A stretch of 64,000 nt of DNA from AP-15 sp963716115 (GTDB taxonomy: Bacteria; Pseudomonadota; Alphaproteobacteria; ATCC43930; CGMCC-115725): positions 62,001 through 126,000 of the forward strand of contig CAVQSZ010000024.1 in assembly GCA_963716115.1 (NCBI GenBank), in the 5' to 3' direction. The position numbers and the translations under genes are program-made. Shown in pieces: positions 47,201 through 55,632 of this stretch. The notes beneath the pieces are model-generated. The model had not been told where the DNA came from and searched no databases. It saw only the letters and a program-made list of their open reading frames with translations. How positions within the stretch are numbered: position 1 is the stretch's first letter; every line of letters begins with the position of its first letter.

Positions 47201-47968
47201 TTACCGCGGCGCGCCGATCGGCGCCGCCGCCTCGGTCATGTCGGCCAGCACCTCGGCGACGTGGCGGACCTCGATCGGCCGGCCCTGTCGGCAAAGCTTG
47301 CCGGCGATGTTCAGAAGGCAGCCGAGATCGCCGGCCAGCGCCGCCGCGGCCCCGGTGGCGGCGATGTCGTCCGCCTTCTCCTCGACGATCTTGTCCGAGA
47401 TGTCCGGATACTTGACGCTGAAGGTCCCGCCGAAGCCGCAGCAAACCTCCGCCCCCGCCAGCTCCTTCAGCTCGAGGCCGGCAACGGTTGCGAGGAGCCG
47501 GCGGGGCTGCGCCTTGATCCCGAGCTCGCGCAGCCCGGAGCAGGCGTCATGATAGGTCACGGCGCGGTCCCAGCGGGCGGCGACCGCGGTCATGCCGCGG
47601 ATGTCGACGAGAAACGACACCAGCTCCCAGGTCCGCTCGGCCAGATCGTGCGCGCGCGGCAGGATCGCCGGCTCGTCGGCGAACAGCAGGGGGTAATGCC
47701 GGCGGATCATCCCGGCGCACGAGCCCGAGGGCGCAACGACGTAATCGTACCCGGCAAACGCCTCGATCGCCTGCAAGGCGATCGCCTTGGCGTCGGCGCG
47801 GTCGCCCGAATTATAGGCGGGCTGGCCGCAGCAGGTCTGGGCGCGCGGAACCTCGACGAGACAACCGGCCGCCTCGAGCAATTTGACGGCGGCGAAGCCG
47901 ACCGTCGGCCGAAACAGGTCGACGAGGCAGGTCACAAACAGCCCCACGCGCACCGGCGGCTCGGGCAT
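47201..47968 (-). CDS. lutA: lactate utilization CCG-domain protein LutA
   Basis: 255 aa. Two cysteine-rich CCG domains: AQTCCGQPAYNSG (~44-56) with an upstream LFVTCLVD, and TYHDACSGLRELG with GAEVCCGFGGTFSVKYPDIS. Electron-transfer subunit of LutABC, first gene of the operon. No regulator of the LutR/LldR type is adjacent. 150 bases separate it from mltA upstream. Confidence 0.94.
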   Translation of the reverse strand: MPEPPVRVGLFVTCLVDLFRPTVGFAAVKLLEAAGCLVEVPRAQTCCGQPAYNSGDRADAKAIALQAIEAFAGYDYVVAPSGSCAGMIRRHYPLLFADEPAILPRAHDLAERTWELVSFLVDIRGMTAVAARWDRAVTYHDACSGLRELGIKAQPRRLLATVAGLELKELAGAEVCCGFGGTFSVKYPDISDKIVEEKADDIAATGAAAALAGDLGCLLNIAGKLCRQGRPIEVRHVAEVLADMTEAAAPIGAPR

Positions 47969-48118
47969 CCCTCAGAACCCTTCCCCGGACCGCCCTGCGC
48001 TCGCGCGGGGATGACGAACAAGCCTCGGCAATTTGCGGAACATTCCAGGTCGGCCGTGCAGAGCCCGAAGGCGCGGAGAAAATAGAATTACAGAAATAAA
48101 GGGCGCGCCGCGCGGAAT

Positions 48119-49246
48119 TCAATCCATCGCCAGGACGCCGGCCGGCCAGCGGCCGGCGACGGCGCGCGGCAGCAGCAGGTAATAGCGGCCGCGCGCGTTC
48201 ATCTGGCCCGCCCGCTGCGCCGCCGCGTCGCCCGCGCCCCAGAACAGGTCGCCGCGCACCGGCCCCTTGATCGCCCCGCCGGTGTCCTGCGCGACGACGA
48301 GGCGGCGCACCCCCAATCCGGGGATGAAGCGCTCGTCCGCCTCGAGCCAGAGCGGCATGCCGAGCGGGATGTAGGACCGGTCGACGGCAAGGCTGCGCTC
48401 CGGGGTCAGCTCGACCCCCTCGCTGCCGAGCGGCCCGTCGCCGTGCAGCACGCGAAAGAACACATAGGACGGGTTCTCGCGGCGCAGCGCCTTGCCCGCT
48501 TCGGGGTTCTGCTGCATCCACGCGCGCAAGGCCGTCATCGTCATCTTGTCGCGCGGGATGACCCCCTGGTCGATCAGGATGCGTCCGACCGGCACGTATT
48601 TGCGGCCGTTCTGCCCGTCATAGCCGAGCCGGATCGTCGCGCCGTCGTCGAGGCGCACCAGCCCCGAGCCTTGGATCTCGAGAAAAAAGGCGTCGATCGG
48701 GTCGGCTGCCCATAAAAGCTCGAGCCGCTTTCCGGCCAGGGCGCCGTCCTCGATCTGGGCGCGGGTGTAGAACGGGTGCGACCCCAGCCCCGGCGGCTTG
48801 CGGTAGATCGGCGTCTGATACGGGCCGTGCCGATGCCGCGAGCCTTTGAGCTCGATCTCGAAATACCCGGTGAACAGCCCCTCGCGATCACCGTGGTCGA
48901 CAACCGGGATCGCAATGAAGGCGGTCTCGAAGAAGCGGCGGGCCGCGGCGTCGTCGCCCGGCGGCAGCGCCGCCGCGGCGCGGCACGGCCCCCGCCAGTC
49001 GGCGACCCGGCCGAAATCCGCCCGGCTCGCCGATTTGTCGAGCGGCGCCTCGTCCCCGCGGGCGAGGATCCGGCCGCAGGATTTCAAGAACGCCGGCACC
49101 GCCGCCGAGACCCGGTCGGCCTCCCACCCGTCGAGCCGGTCAACCTGCTCCGGTGCGCCGGTCAGCCGCGCCGGGCCGGCGCAGCCGGCAAGGCCGGCCG
49201 CCAGGACCGTCGCGGCGACGAGCGCCGCAATCGAGGGGGTGCGCAG
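48119..49246 (-). CDS. mltA: membrane-bound lytic murein transglycosylase A
   Basis: Cleaves peptidoglycan glycan strands to give 1,6-anhydro ends. MltA domain from FFETAFIAIPV to DLFWGAGDAAAQRAGQMNARG; FTGYFEIELKGSRH and the catalytic Asp in VVAQDTGGAIKGPVRGDLF are present. A GTG at 49099 gives 326 aa without any signal, yet the frame is open upstream and encodes RTPSIAALVAATVLAAGLAGC, a clear lipoprotein signal with lipobox LAGC. The only start-like codon before it is CTG at 49246, nine bases after the Tim44-like stop, so I use that; a base error in an ATG is equally possible. Confidence 0.88.
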   Translation of the reverse strand: MRTPSIAALVAATVLAAGLAGCAGPARLTGAPEQVDRLDGWEADRVSAAVPAFLKSCGRILARGDEAPLDKSASRADFGRVADWRGPCRAAAALPPGDDAAARRFFETAFIAIPVVDHGDREGLFTGYFEIELKGSRHRHGPYQTPIYRKPPGLGSHPFYTRAQIEDGALAGKRLELLWAADPIDAFFLEIQGSGLVRLDDGATIRLGYDGQNGRKYVPVGRILIDQGVIPRDKMTMTALRAWMQQNPEAGKALRRENPSYVFFRVLHGDGPLGSEGVELTPERSLAVDRSYIPLGMPLWLEADERFIPGLGVRRLVVAQDTGGAIKGPVRGDLFWGAGDAAAQRAGQMNARGRYYLLLPRAVAGRWPAGVLAMD

Positions 49247-49255
49247 CGGGTCGTC

Positions 49256-49924
49256 TCAGCCGCTGCTGGTGGCGATCAGCGCCCAGTTCGGATCGTTCGA
49301 CCGGGTGTCGCGGGCAAAGGTCCAGTAATCCGTCTTCTCGATCGGATTTTCCGGGTCGCCGTCGACGATGCTGCCGTCCATCGCGCGGGTCACGTTGACC
49401 TGATGGGAAACGAGCTTGGCGGTCACCTGCGCCGTCTGCCCGATCAGATCCGCCTCGACGATGTCGACCCCTTCGAGGCGGACAATTCGCGTCTCCAGGG
49501 TTTCCTTGGCGGCGGCGCGCTCGTCGATCGCGGCGGCGAACGGCCCGAAGACCTCGTCGCTCGACAGCGAGCGCAAGGTCGCCTTGTCGCCCTTGGCGAA
49601 AGCCAGGACAATCATCTCAAAGGCGGCGCGCAGCCCCTCGATGAACTGCGAGGGGTCAAAGCCCGCGTCGGCGCGGCGAATCCGCTCGAACCCCTCGGCG
49701 ACAGCCCCCGCCGACGGGGCGCCGGCCGCCGCGGCCAGAGCGCCCTTGCCCGGCTCCGGCAGCGGCGCCACCTTATCGGGGACCGGGGCCGTGCGCCGCA
49801 TCGGCAGATCGCGGCGGCGCTCGTTGCCGGTGCGCCGTCCGAGAACGCTGCGCAGCCGCAGCACGAGGAAGGCGGCGATCATCGCAAACAGGATGATGTC
49901 AAAGTATTGCTGAAACGCGCCCAT
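49256..49924 (-). CDS. Tim44-like domain protein (TimA type)
   Basis: 222 aa. An N-terminal membrane helix (YFDIILFAMIAAFLVLRLRSVLGRR), a charged linker, then a Tim44 fold (~85-220) with FIEGLRAAFEMIVLAFAKGD, LRSLSSDEVFGPF and the end DYWTFARDTRSNDPNWALIAT. This group is related to mitochondrial Tim44 and occurs with mltA and secB in alphaproteobacteria. Its precise role in envelope protein export is not settled. Confidence 0.9.
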   Translation of the reverse strand: MGAFQQYFDIILFAMIAAFLVLRLRSVLGRRTGNERRRDLPMRRTAPVPDKVAPLPEPGKGALAAAAGAPSAGAVAEGFERIRRADAGFDPSQFIEGLRAAFEMIVLAFAKGDKATLRSLSSDEVFGPFAAAIDERAAAKETLETRIVRLEGVDIVEADLIGQTAQVTAKLVSHQVNVTRAMDGSIVDGDPENPIEKTDYWTFARDTRSNDPNWALIATSSG

Positions 49925-50037
49925 CGTCTCCCGCGCCCGGTCGCCTTCCCGAAAGGGCCGAGGATCGGCCTTCCCGTCGTCATCAGATCAAATAGGGGGT
50001 CGCCGGCGCCGCGGCAAGCGCGCCCGGCGCGCGCGGC

Positions 50038-50484
50038 ATGAAGCCGGCGCTCGCGCTGGGCTGTCTCGGCTATCCGCTGGCCGAGCTTTTGCTCACGCTC
50101 AAGATCGCGTCCTGGCTCGGCGCGCTGCCGACCTTCGCCCTTCTCCTGCTCGGCGTCGCCGCCGGCATGAGCCTGCTGCGCGGCCAGCGCCTCTCGATCA
50201 TGGCCCGCCTGCGCCTGGGCTTCGCCGCGGGCGACCCGCTTTTGCCCGAGCTGCTCGACGGCGCCCTTCGCGCCGCCGCGGCGGTGCTGCTGATCCTGCC
50301 GGGCTTTATCAGCGACGCCGCGGCGCTCGTCTTGCTGATCCCCGCCGCGCGGCGCCGGCTGGTTGGCCGCATGGCGTCGGGCTTCGCCCGCCGACCCGGC
50401 GCCGCGGTCGTCATCGACGGCGAATACCGCCGGCTCGACGATCCGGCCGTCGCCAAGCCGCGGCGAGGACCGGGATGCTGCTGA
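50038..50484 (+). CDS. fxsA: FxsA family membrane protein
   Basis: 148 aa, with three or four membrane helices. E-L-x-L-L...IASWLGALPTFALLLLGVAAG and the late VLLILPGFISDAAALVLLIPAARR are the family blocks. FxsA overproduction relieves F-plasmid exclusion of phage T7 in E. coli; the normal role is unknown. It diverges from the Tim44-like gene and overlaps the phosphatase gene by ten bases. Confidence 0.88.
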   Translation: MKPALALGCLGYPLAELLLTLKIASWLGALPTFALLLLGVAAGMSLLRGQRLSIMARLRLGFAAGDPLLPELLDGALRAAAAVLLILPGFISDAAALVLLIPAARRRLVGRMASGFARRPGAAVVIDGEYRRLDDPAVAKPRRGPGCC

Positions 50485-51080
50485 TCCGCCACGGCGAGAC
50501 CGAGTTCAACCGCGTCTTCTCGGCGACCCGCCGCGATCCCGGCGTCCGCGACCCGCCGCTGACGGCGTGCGGCAAGGCGCAGGCCGGCGCCGCGGCGGCG
50601 TTTCTGGCCCGGCTCGGGGTGCGCCGGCTGATCGCCAGCCCCTATGTCCGCGCGCTCGAAACCGCCGAGATCATCGGCGCGCGCCTCGACCTCCCCGCGA
50701 CCGTTGAGGCGCTGGTCGCCGAGCGCTGCGCCTTCGCCTGCGACATCGGCTCACCCTTGGCGGCGCTGCGCGCCCGGTGGCCCGAGCTGGTCTTCGACCA
50801 TCTGCCCGACCCCTGGTGGCCGCAGCAGGAGGAGGCGGAGGCGGCGCTGCGGCGGCGGGCGCGCAGCTTCCGCAGCCGGATGGCGGCGGAAGCGTGGTCG
50901 GCCGTCGCCGTCGTTACCCATTGGGGCTTCATCCGCGCGCTGACCGGGCTGCGGGTTCCGAACGGCTCGATCCTGCGGTTCGACCCCACCCGGCCCGAGC
51001 GCGCGGCCGAGCCGCTGTTCCCCCCGGCCCCGCCTGAACGGCGGCGCCCGCCGTTGAAGCCCTGTCGCAATCCGTGCTAG
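50475..51080 (+). CDS. histidine phosphatase superfamily protein
   Basis: 201 aa. Phosphoglycerate-mutase-like fold with catalytic LLIRHGETEFNRV (His6), the second-site block SPYVRALETAEI, the Glu in ALVAERCAFACDIGSP and the late His in VVTHWGFIRAL. Substrate unknown; a small-molecule phosphatase is likelier than a mutase. Pro/Arg-rich tail. It is inserted between fxsA and secB. Confidence 0.85.
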   Translation: MLLIRHGETEFNRVFSATRRDPGVRDPPLTACGKAQAGAAAAFLARLGVRRLIASPYVRALETAEIIGARLDLPATVEALVAERCAFACDIGSPLAALRARWPELVFDHLPDPWWPQQEEAEAALRRRARSFRSRMAAEAWSAVAVVTHWGFIRALTGLRVPNGSILRFDPTRPERAAEPLFPPAPPERRRPPLKPCRNPC

Positions 51081-51122
51081 CCAGCCCGCTCGCCGGTTTC
51101 GACCCGCACGGGAGACAAGGTC

Positions 51123-51623
51123 ATGGCTGAAGAAATGCTGGGCAATGGCGGGATCGACGCCGGCGCCGCGACCGCGCCGCAGCTTTTCGTCAATTTTCAA
51201 TATATCAAGGATCTCTCGTTCGAGAACCCGCGCGCGCCGCAAAGCCTGACCCAGCCCGCCGCCCAGCCGGAGGTGGCGATCAACGTCAATGTCCAGGCGG
51301 GCAACCTCGGCCCGGAGCTGTTCGAGGTCGTGCTCAACATCAATGTCACGGCGCGCGCCGGGGACGAGCCGGTATTCATCGTCGAGCTCGCCTACGGGGC
51401 CATGGTGACGGTGAAGAACGCATCACCGGCAATCCTGCCGGCGATGGTTCTGGTCGAAGCGCCGCGGATCATCTTCCCGTTCGCCCGCGCGATCATCGCC
51501 AACGCGACCCGCGATGGCGGCTTTCCGCCGCTGATGATCAACCCGATCGACTTCGCCGAGCTGCTGCGCCGCCAGCAGCCCGCCGCCCCGGCGCCCGAGG
51601 GCGCCGGAGGGATCGCGGTCTGA
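51123..51623 (+). CDS. secB: preprotein chaperone SecB
   Basis: 166 aa. LFVNFQYIKDLSFENP at the start, VAINVNVQAGNLGPELFEVVL and IVELAYGAMVTV in the core, and the SecA-contacting FPFARAIIANATRDGGFPPLMINPIDF region (split here into its parts). Holds presecretory proteins unfolded and passes them to SecA. Position between fxsA/Tim44-like genes and convergent dnaQ is standard in alphaproteobacteria. Confidence 0.96.
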   Translation: MAEEMLGNGGIDAGAATAPQLFVNFQYIKDLSFENPRAPQSLTQPAAQPEVAINVNVQAGNLGPELFEVVLNINVTARAGDEPVFIVELAYGAMVTVKNASPAILPAMVLVEAPRIIFPFARAIIANATRDGGFPPLMINPIDFAELLRRQQPAAPAPEGAGGIAV

Positions 51624-51635
51624 CCGCCCCGCCGC

Positions 51636-52301
51636 TCAAGCCTCGATCAGCCACAGCGGCTGCTTGAGCAATTCCAGCATCGCACGGTGCGCCGCGAGCT
51701 CCGCCGCAGAGGGAGCATGCGGCCGCGGCGGCCGGGCGATCCGCACCGCGGCGATCGCAGCCTCGGTCGGCGGGGCGAAATCGAGGTCGGGCTGCCGCCC
51801 GCCGAGCAATTCGAGGTAGACCGCGGCCAAAAGGTCGCAATCGATCCGCGCGCCGTGGCTCGCGCGGGCCGACAGGTCGACGGCGAAGCGGCGGCAAAGC
51901 GCGTCAAGGCTCGCCGGGGCGCCGGGAAAGCGCTGCCGCGCCATCGCCAGGGTATCGAGATAGGGCCCCGCCATCGGCGCGCGGTCGAGCCGCGCCAGCT
52001 CCGCGTTCAGAAAGCCGAGGTCGAACTCGGCGTTGTGGCTGACCACGAGATCCGGGCCGATAAAGGCCAGCAACTCGTCGACGACGGCGGCGAAGGGCGG
52101 GTGGCCGGCGAGAAAATCCGCGGTCAGCCCATGGATCGCAAGCGCTTCCTCCGGCATGTCGCGCTCGGGGTTGACATAGCGGTGAAACTCCCGGCCGCTC
52201 GGGATGTGGTGGAGGAGCTCGAGGCAGGCGACCTCGACAATGCGGTGCCCGTCGCCCGGATCGAGGCCGGTGGTTTCGGTGTCCAGCACGATTTCCCGCA
52301 T
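51636..52301 (-). CDS. dnaQ: DNA polymerase III epsilon subunit (3'-5' exonuclease)
   Basis: 221 aa from ATG 52301, which shares one base with the coaE stop. DEDDh exonuclease: Exo I IVLDTETTGLDP (Asp, Glu), Exo II VVSHNAEFDLGFLN and Exo III ARASHGARIDCDLLAAVY, with the catalytic His and Asp. The proofreading subunit of the replicase. The C-terminal part that binds the alpha subunit is short but present. Translationally coupled to coaE. Confidence 0.95.
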   Translation of the reverse strand: MREIVLDTETTGLDPGDGHRIVEVACLELLHHIPSGREFHRYVNPERDMPEEALAIHGLTADFLAGHPPFAAVVDELLAFIGPDLVVSHNAEFDLGFLNAELARLDRAPMAGPYLDTLAMARQRFPGAPASLDALCRRFAVDLSARASHGARIDCDLLAAVYLELLGGRQPDLDFAPPTEAAIAAVRIARPPRPHAPSAAELAAHRAMLELLKQPLWLIEA

Positions 52302-52933
52302 CAGCGCCCCCGCCGCCGCTCCCCGGCCTTGCTGCGACCGCCGCCGGCGCGCAGGAGTCTGACAATCGCGCCGAGGCGGCGCAAGGTCAGGTTGCGGCCG
52401 AGCCCGGTCTGGACGACGAAATCGGCGCGCCGCCGCTTTTCCCGGTCGGGCAGCTGCTTTTGCAGGATCGCCGCGAGCCGGCTTTCGGTCATGCCGGGCC
52501 GGCGCAGCACACGCTGGCGCTGCAGGAAGGCCGGCGCGGTGACGACCAGCACATAGTCGCACCGGCGCTCGCCGCGGGTTTCGAAAAGAAGCGGGATGTC
52601 GAGCACGGCGATCGGCCGGCGCTGCGCCTGCGCGAGCGCCAAAAAGCGCCGCTCCTGGAGCCTGACGATCGGGTGCAGGATCTGCTCCAGCCGGGTCAAC
52701 GCCGCCGAATCGCCAAACGCGCGCCGGCCAAGAAGGCCGCGGTCGATCCCGCCGGCGGCCCCGCGGACGCCGGGAAACGCAGCCTCGACCGCCGCCACCG
52801 CGACGCCGCCCGGCGCCATCAGGCGATGCACCGCCAGATCGGCGTCGAACAGCGGCACGCCCAGCACGCGCAGCATCTTCGCCGCGGTGGTCTTGCCCAT
52901 CCCGATCGAGCCGGTAAGGCCGAGGACGATCAC
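52301..52933 (-). CDS. coaE: dephospho-CoA kinase
   Basis: 210 aa from GTG 52933. P-loop LGLTGSIGMGKTTAAKML, then LFDADLAVHRLMAP, HPIVRLQERRFL and the lid VLDIPLLFETRGERRCDYVLVV. Last step of coenzyme A synthesis. Its start overlaps the aroE stop by four bases. Because of the aroE frameshift the frame reads on from aroE, giving a false fusion. Confidence 0.95.
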   Translation of the reverse strand: MIVLGLTGSIGMGKTTAAKMLRVLGVPLFDADLAVHRLMAPGGVAVAAVEAAFPGVRGAAGGIDRGLLGRRAFGDSAALTRLEQILHPIVRLQERRFLALAQAQRRPIAVLDIPLLFETRGERRCDYVLVVTAPAFLQRQRVLRRPGMTESRLAAILQKQLPDREKRRRADFVVQTGLGRNLTLRRLGAIVRLLRAGGGRSKAGERRRGR

Positions 52934-53788
52934 CGCGCCAAGGTCGCCACGATCGCGGCGCGCAGCTCGGGGCTGACCCCGACCCTTGCCCCGAACCACG
53001 CCTCGAACCCCGGCCGGCCTTGGTGCAGCAGCATGCCGAGGCCGTCGACGACCGGATGACCGCGCCGCCGCGCTGCGGCGAGAAGGCCGGTTTCGAGCGG
53101 CACATAGACGATGTCGACGACCGGGGCCGTGACCGGGTAGGCCGCGAGGTCGAGGACGAGCGGCGGCTCGCCCGCCATCCCGAGGCTGGTGGTGTTGACC
53201 AGGAGCCCGGCGCCATCCCCGGCGTCTCGCGCCTCGCCCCAGCCATGGATCGAAATCCGCGTCCCGGCCGTCGTGCAAATCGGCGGCCAGGGCCTCGGCG
53301 CGCGAACGGGTGCGGTTAATGAGGCGGATTTCCGCGACGCCCTCGTCGATCAGCGCGGCGACCACGGCCCGCGCCGAGCCGCCCGCGCCGAGGACCACGG
53401 CCGGCCCCGCCGCCGGGCGCCAGTCCGGCGCCGCCTCCCTCAGATTTTCGCGAAAGCCGTAGGCGTCGGTGTTGCGGCCTTCGAGGCTGCCGTCCGGGGC
53501 CACGACAATGGTGTTGACCGCGCCGATCCGGCGCGCGAGGGGGTCGAGCCGATCAACCACCGGCAACGCCAGCTGCTTGTGCGGGATCGTCAGGTTGCAG
53601 CCGCGAAAGCCCAGCGCCGGCAATCCCCGCAACGCCGCCTCGATCTGTTCCGGCCGCACCGGCAGCGGCACATAGGCGCCGTCGATCCCGGTCTCGTCGA
53701 GCCAAAAGCCGTGCAGCAGCGGCGAGCGGGAATGCGAGACCGGCCATCCCATGATGCCGGCCAGACGCGTCGCGCCGGTGATCTTCAT
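52930..53788 (-). CDS. aroE: shikimate dehydrogenase, with one frameshift
   Basis: About 285 aa once corrected. Reduces 3-dehydroshikimate with NADPH. GWPVSHSRSPLLHGFWLDE, the NLTIPHKQ catalytic Lys, GRNTDAYGF and NADP-loop VLGAGGSARAVV with the NRTRSRAE pair are in the first frame. After LHDGRDA (near 53255-53260) one extra base moves the frame. The other frame gives ISIHGWGEARD, LLVNTTSLGMAGEPP and the end TGLLAAARRRGHPVVDGLGM. Both halves are well conserved, so a base-calling error is likelier than gene loss. Confidence 0.92.
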
Positions 53789-53825
53789 TCCCATTGCTTA
53801 GCACGCCGGCCGGCGGCGAGGCCAC

Positions 53826-54425
53826 CTACGAGGCGATCACGCCCCGCTCGCGCAGGAAGCCGATCAGCTCGAGCAACGGCAGGCCGAGAATCGAAAAATG
53901 ATCGCCCTCGATATGGTCGAAGAGCTGGACGCCGCGCCCTTCGAGGCGATAGCCGCCGACCGAGCCGAGCGCCGCCGGCCCTTCGGCCGCGAGGTAGGCG
54001 TCGAGGAACAGATCGCCGAACCGCCGCATCCGCAGCTTCGGCGCGCTGACGGCGCGCCACAGGCATGCGCCGCCCAAAACCACGCACGCCGCCGTTGCGA
54101 GCTCATGGGTTCGGCCCGCCAGGGCGCGCAGGTGGGAGCGCGCCTCCGCGACATCGACCGGCTTATCGAACCATGCATCGCCGCAGACCAGGATCTGATC
54201 GGCGCCGATGACGAGCGCGCGATCGTCCCGCTGCGCTATCAGCCGGGCCTTCGCCTCGGCGAGCGCCAGGGCGCAGTCGGCGGCGCTGCTCCCCGCGGCG
54301 CGGCAGCGGCGCTTGACCGCGGCCTCGTCGACATCCGCCGGCTCGGCCCTGAAGTCGATCCCGGCGGCGGCGAGCAGCCGCGCCCGCGCCGGGCTCGCCG
54401 AGGCCAGGATCAGCCTTTCACCCAT
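53826..54425 (-). CDS. maf: Maf family nucleotide pyrophosphatase
   Basis: 199 aa. LILASASPARARLL (first substrate loop), ALVIGADQILVCGDAWFDKP with the catalytic Asp-x-x-Val/Leu segment, and GSVGGYRLEGRG. Maf proteins hydrolyse non-canonical or canonical NTPs, and some delay septation. It overlaps the PPDK regulator gene by eight bases; this order continues to aroE. Confidence 0.92.
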   Translation of the reverse strand: MGERLILASASPARARLLAAAGIDFRAEPADVDEAAVKRRCRAAGSSAADCALALAEAKARLIAQRDDRALVIGADQILVCGDAWFDKPVDVAEARSHLRALAGRTHELATAACVVLGGACLWRAVSAPKLRMRRFGDLFLDAYLAAEGPAALGSVGGYRLEGRGVQLFDHIEGDHFSILGLPLLELIGFLRERGVIAS

Positions 54426-55260
54426 CGACGCCGTGACGGCGCGCCAGCATCTTCAGGATCGTCGCGGCGGTCTCCTCGATCGACCGCCGCGACACGTCGA
54501 TCACCTGCCAGCGCCGTTCGGCGAACACCCGCCGCGCCTCTCGCACCTCCTGGCGGACCGCGTCGAGGTCGGTGTAGTCGGTGGTATCGTCCTGATGCAG
54601 CATCGAGAGCCGGTTGCGGCGCAGCTGGATCAACCGCTCGGGGTCGTTGGTCAAGCCGACGATCAGCGGGCGCGTGGCCTCGAGCAGCTCGGGCGGCAGC
54701 CGCACCCCCGGCACGAACGGGACATTGGCTGCCTTGACGCCGCGGTTGGCGAGGTAGAGGCAGGTCGGCGTCTTCGAGGTGCGCGACACGCCGACGAGGC
54801 AGACATCGGCGTCGTCCAGACCCCAGCTCGATTGCCCGTCGTCATGGTTGAGGGCAAACGTCATCGCGTCGATCCGCGCGAAATACTCGCTGTCGAGGAG
54901 ATGCTGCTTGCCCGGAACCCCGCGGCTTTCGCGATGAAGAAAGGACGCCAGCGCGCCGATGACCGGATCGAGGACCGGGATCGCCGACACCTGGAGACGG
55001 CGGCAGCCCTGCTGCAGCAGAACGCGAAGCGGATCGTTGACCAGCGTGAACAAAACGACGCCCGGATTGGCCTCGACCCCGGCAATCACCCGATCGACCT
55101 GGCTGCGGGTCCGCACCATGCTCCACATATGCTCGATCGGCTGGACCTCGTCGAACTGCACAAGGCAGGCGCGCGCCACCGAATGCACCGTCTCCCCCGT
55201 CGAATCGGAGACGAGATGCAGATGAAAGCGGGTTACGCCGATCGAGTCTCGCGAAAGCAC
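54418..55260 (-). CDS. pyruvate,phosphate dikinase / PEP synthetase regulatory protein (DUF299)
   Basis: 280 aa. A bifunctional ADP-dependent kinase and Pi-dependent pyrophosphorylase that switches PPDK or PEP synthetase off and on. FHLHLVSDSTGETVHSVARA at the start and the P-loop-like GVSRTSKTPT at 157-166 identify it, with DQDDT-type HQDDTTDYTDLDAVRQEV later. In Rickettsia and Caulobacter its homologue and hemE flank the replication origin, as they do here. Diverges from hemE. Confidence 0.93.
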   Translation of the reverse strand: MLSRDSIGVTRFHLHLVSDSTGETVHSVARACLVQFDEVQPIEHMWSMVRTRSQVDRVIAGVEANPGVVLFTLVNDPLRVLLQQGCRRLQVSAIPVLDPVIGALASFLHRESRGVPGKQHLLDSEYFARIDAMTFALNHDDGQSSWGLDDADVCLVGVSRTSKTPTCLYLANRGVKAANVPFVPGVRLPPELLEATRPLIVGLTNDPERLIQLRRNRLSMLHQDDTTDYTDLDAVRQEVREARRVFAERRWQVIDVSRRSIEETAATILKMLARRHGVDG

Positions 55261-55632
55261 GTTGTCCCCAGCCGGCCGTGGACCGATCCTGGATCATCGG
55301 GGAAAAGCCGCCCGCCGACAAACACGCCGCCGGCGATCCCCGACTTTGCGATCGTCGTCAGCCCGCTTATCTACCTGAGGATCAAACCTTCGCACAGCGA
55401 TAAAAGCCGGGGATCAGCGAATGGCCGAGCCCTTTATCCCCGTCATCCCCAAACCCACAGCGACCGGGCCCCGCACGTCTTCGACACGATATCCCCGAGA
55501 CTGTCCACCCACGCCCGAACCACACCAAAATCTCTCTCGAACCGGTGAAAAATGGCTGATCCCCGGGTTCAACAGCTATCATCAACCTACCTCCACCTAG
55601 TGATTCTTAGACAGATGATGGGAAGAAAGGCG
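55261..55632. other. oriC: likely chromosomal replication origin (oriC)
   Basis: 372 non-coding bases between the divergent PPDK-regulator gene and hemE, the published place of the origin in Caulobacter and Rickettsia. It holds an iterated motif related to the DnaA box: TTGTCCCCA 55262, TTTTCCCCG (minus) 55298, CGATCCCCG 55334, TGATCCCCG (minus) 55408, TTATCCCCG 55434, TCATCCCCA 55443, ATATCCCCG 55489, CTGTCCACC 55501, TGATCCCCG 55557. Caulobacter uses TGATCCACA G-boxes and TCCCCA W-boxes, which these resemble. AT-richer stretches lie at 55515-55560 and 55570-55620, possible unwinding sites. No coding signal seen. Confidence 0.75.

Noticed and set aside
52301..53794. AroE-CoaE fusion protein
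   Set aside because: Produced by the +1 shift in aroE; the true aroE end overlaps the coaE GTG by four bases.
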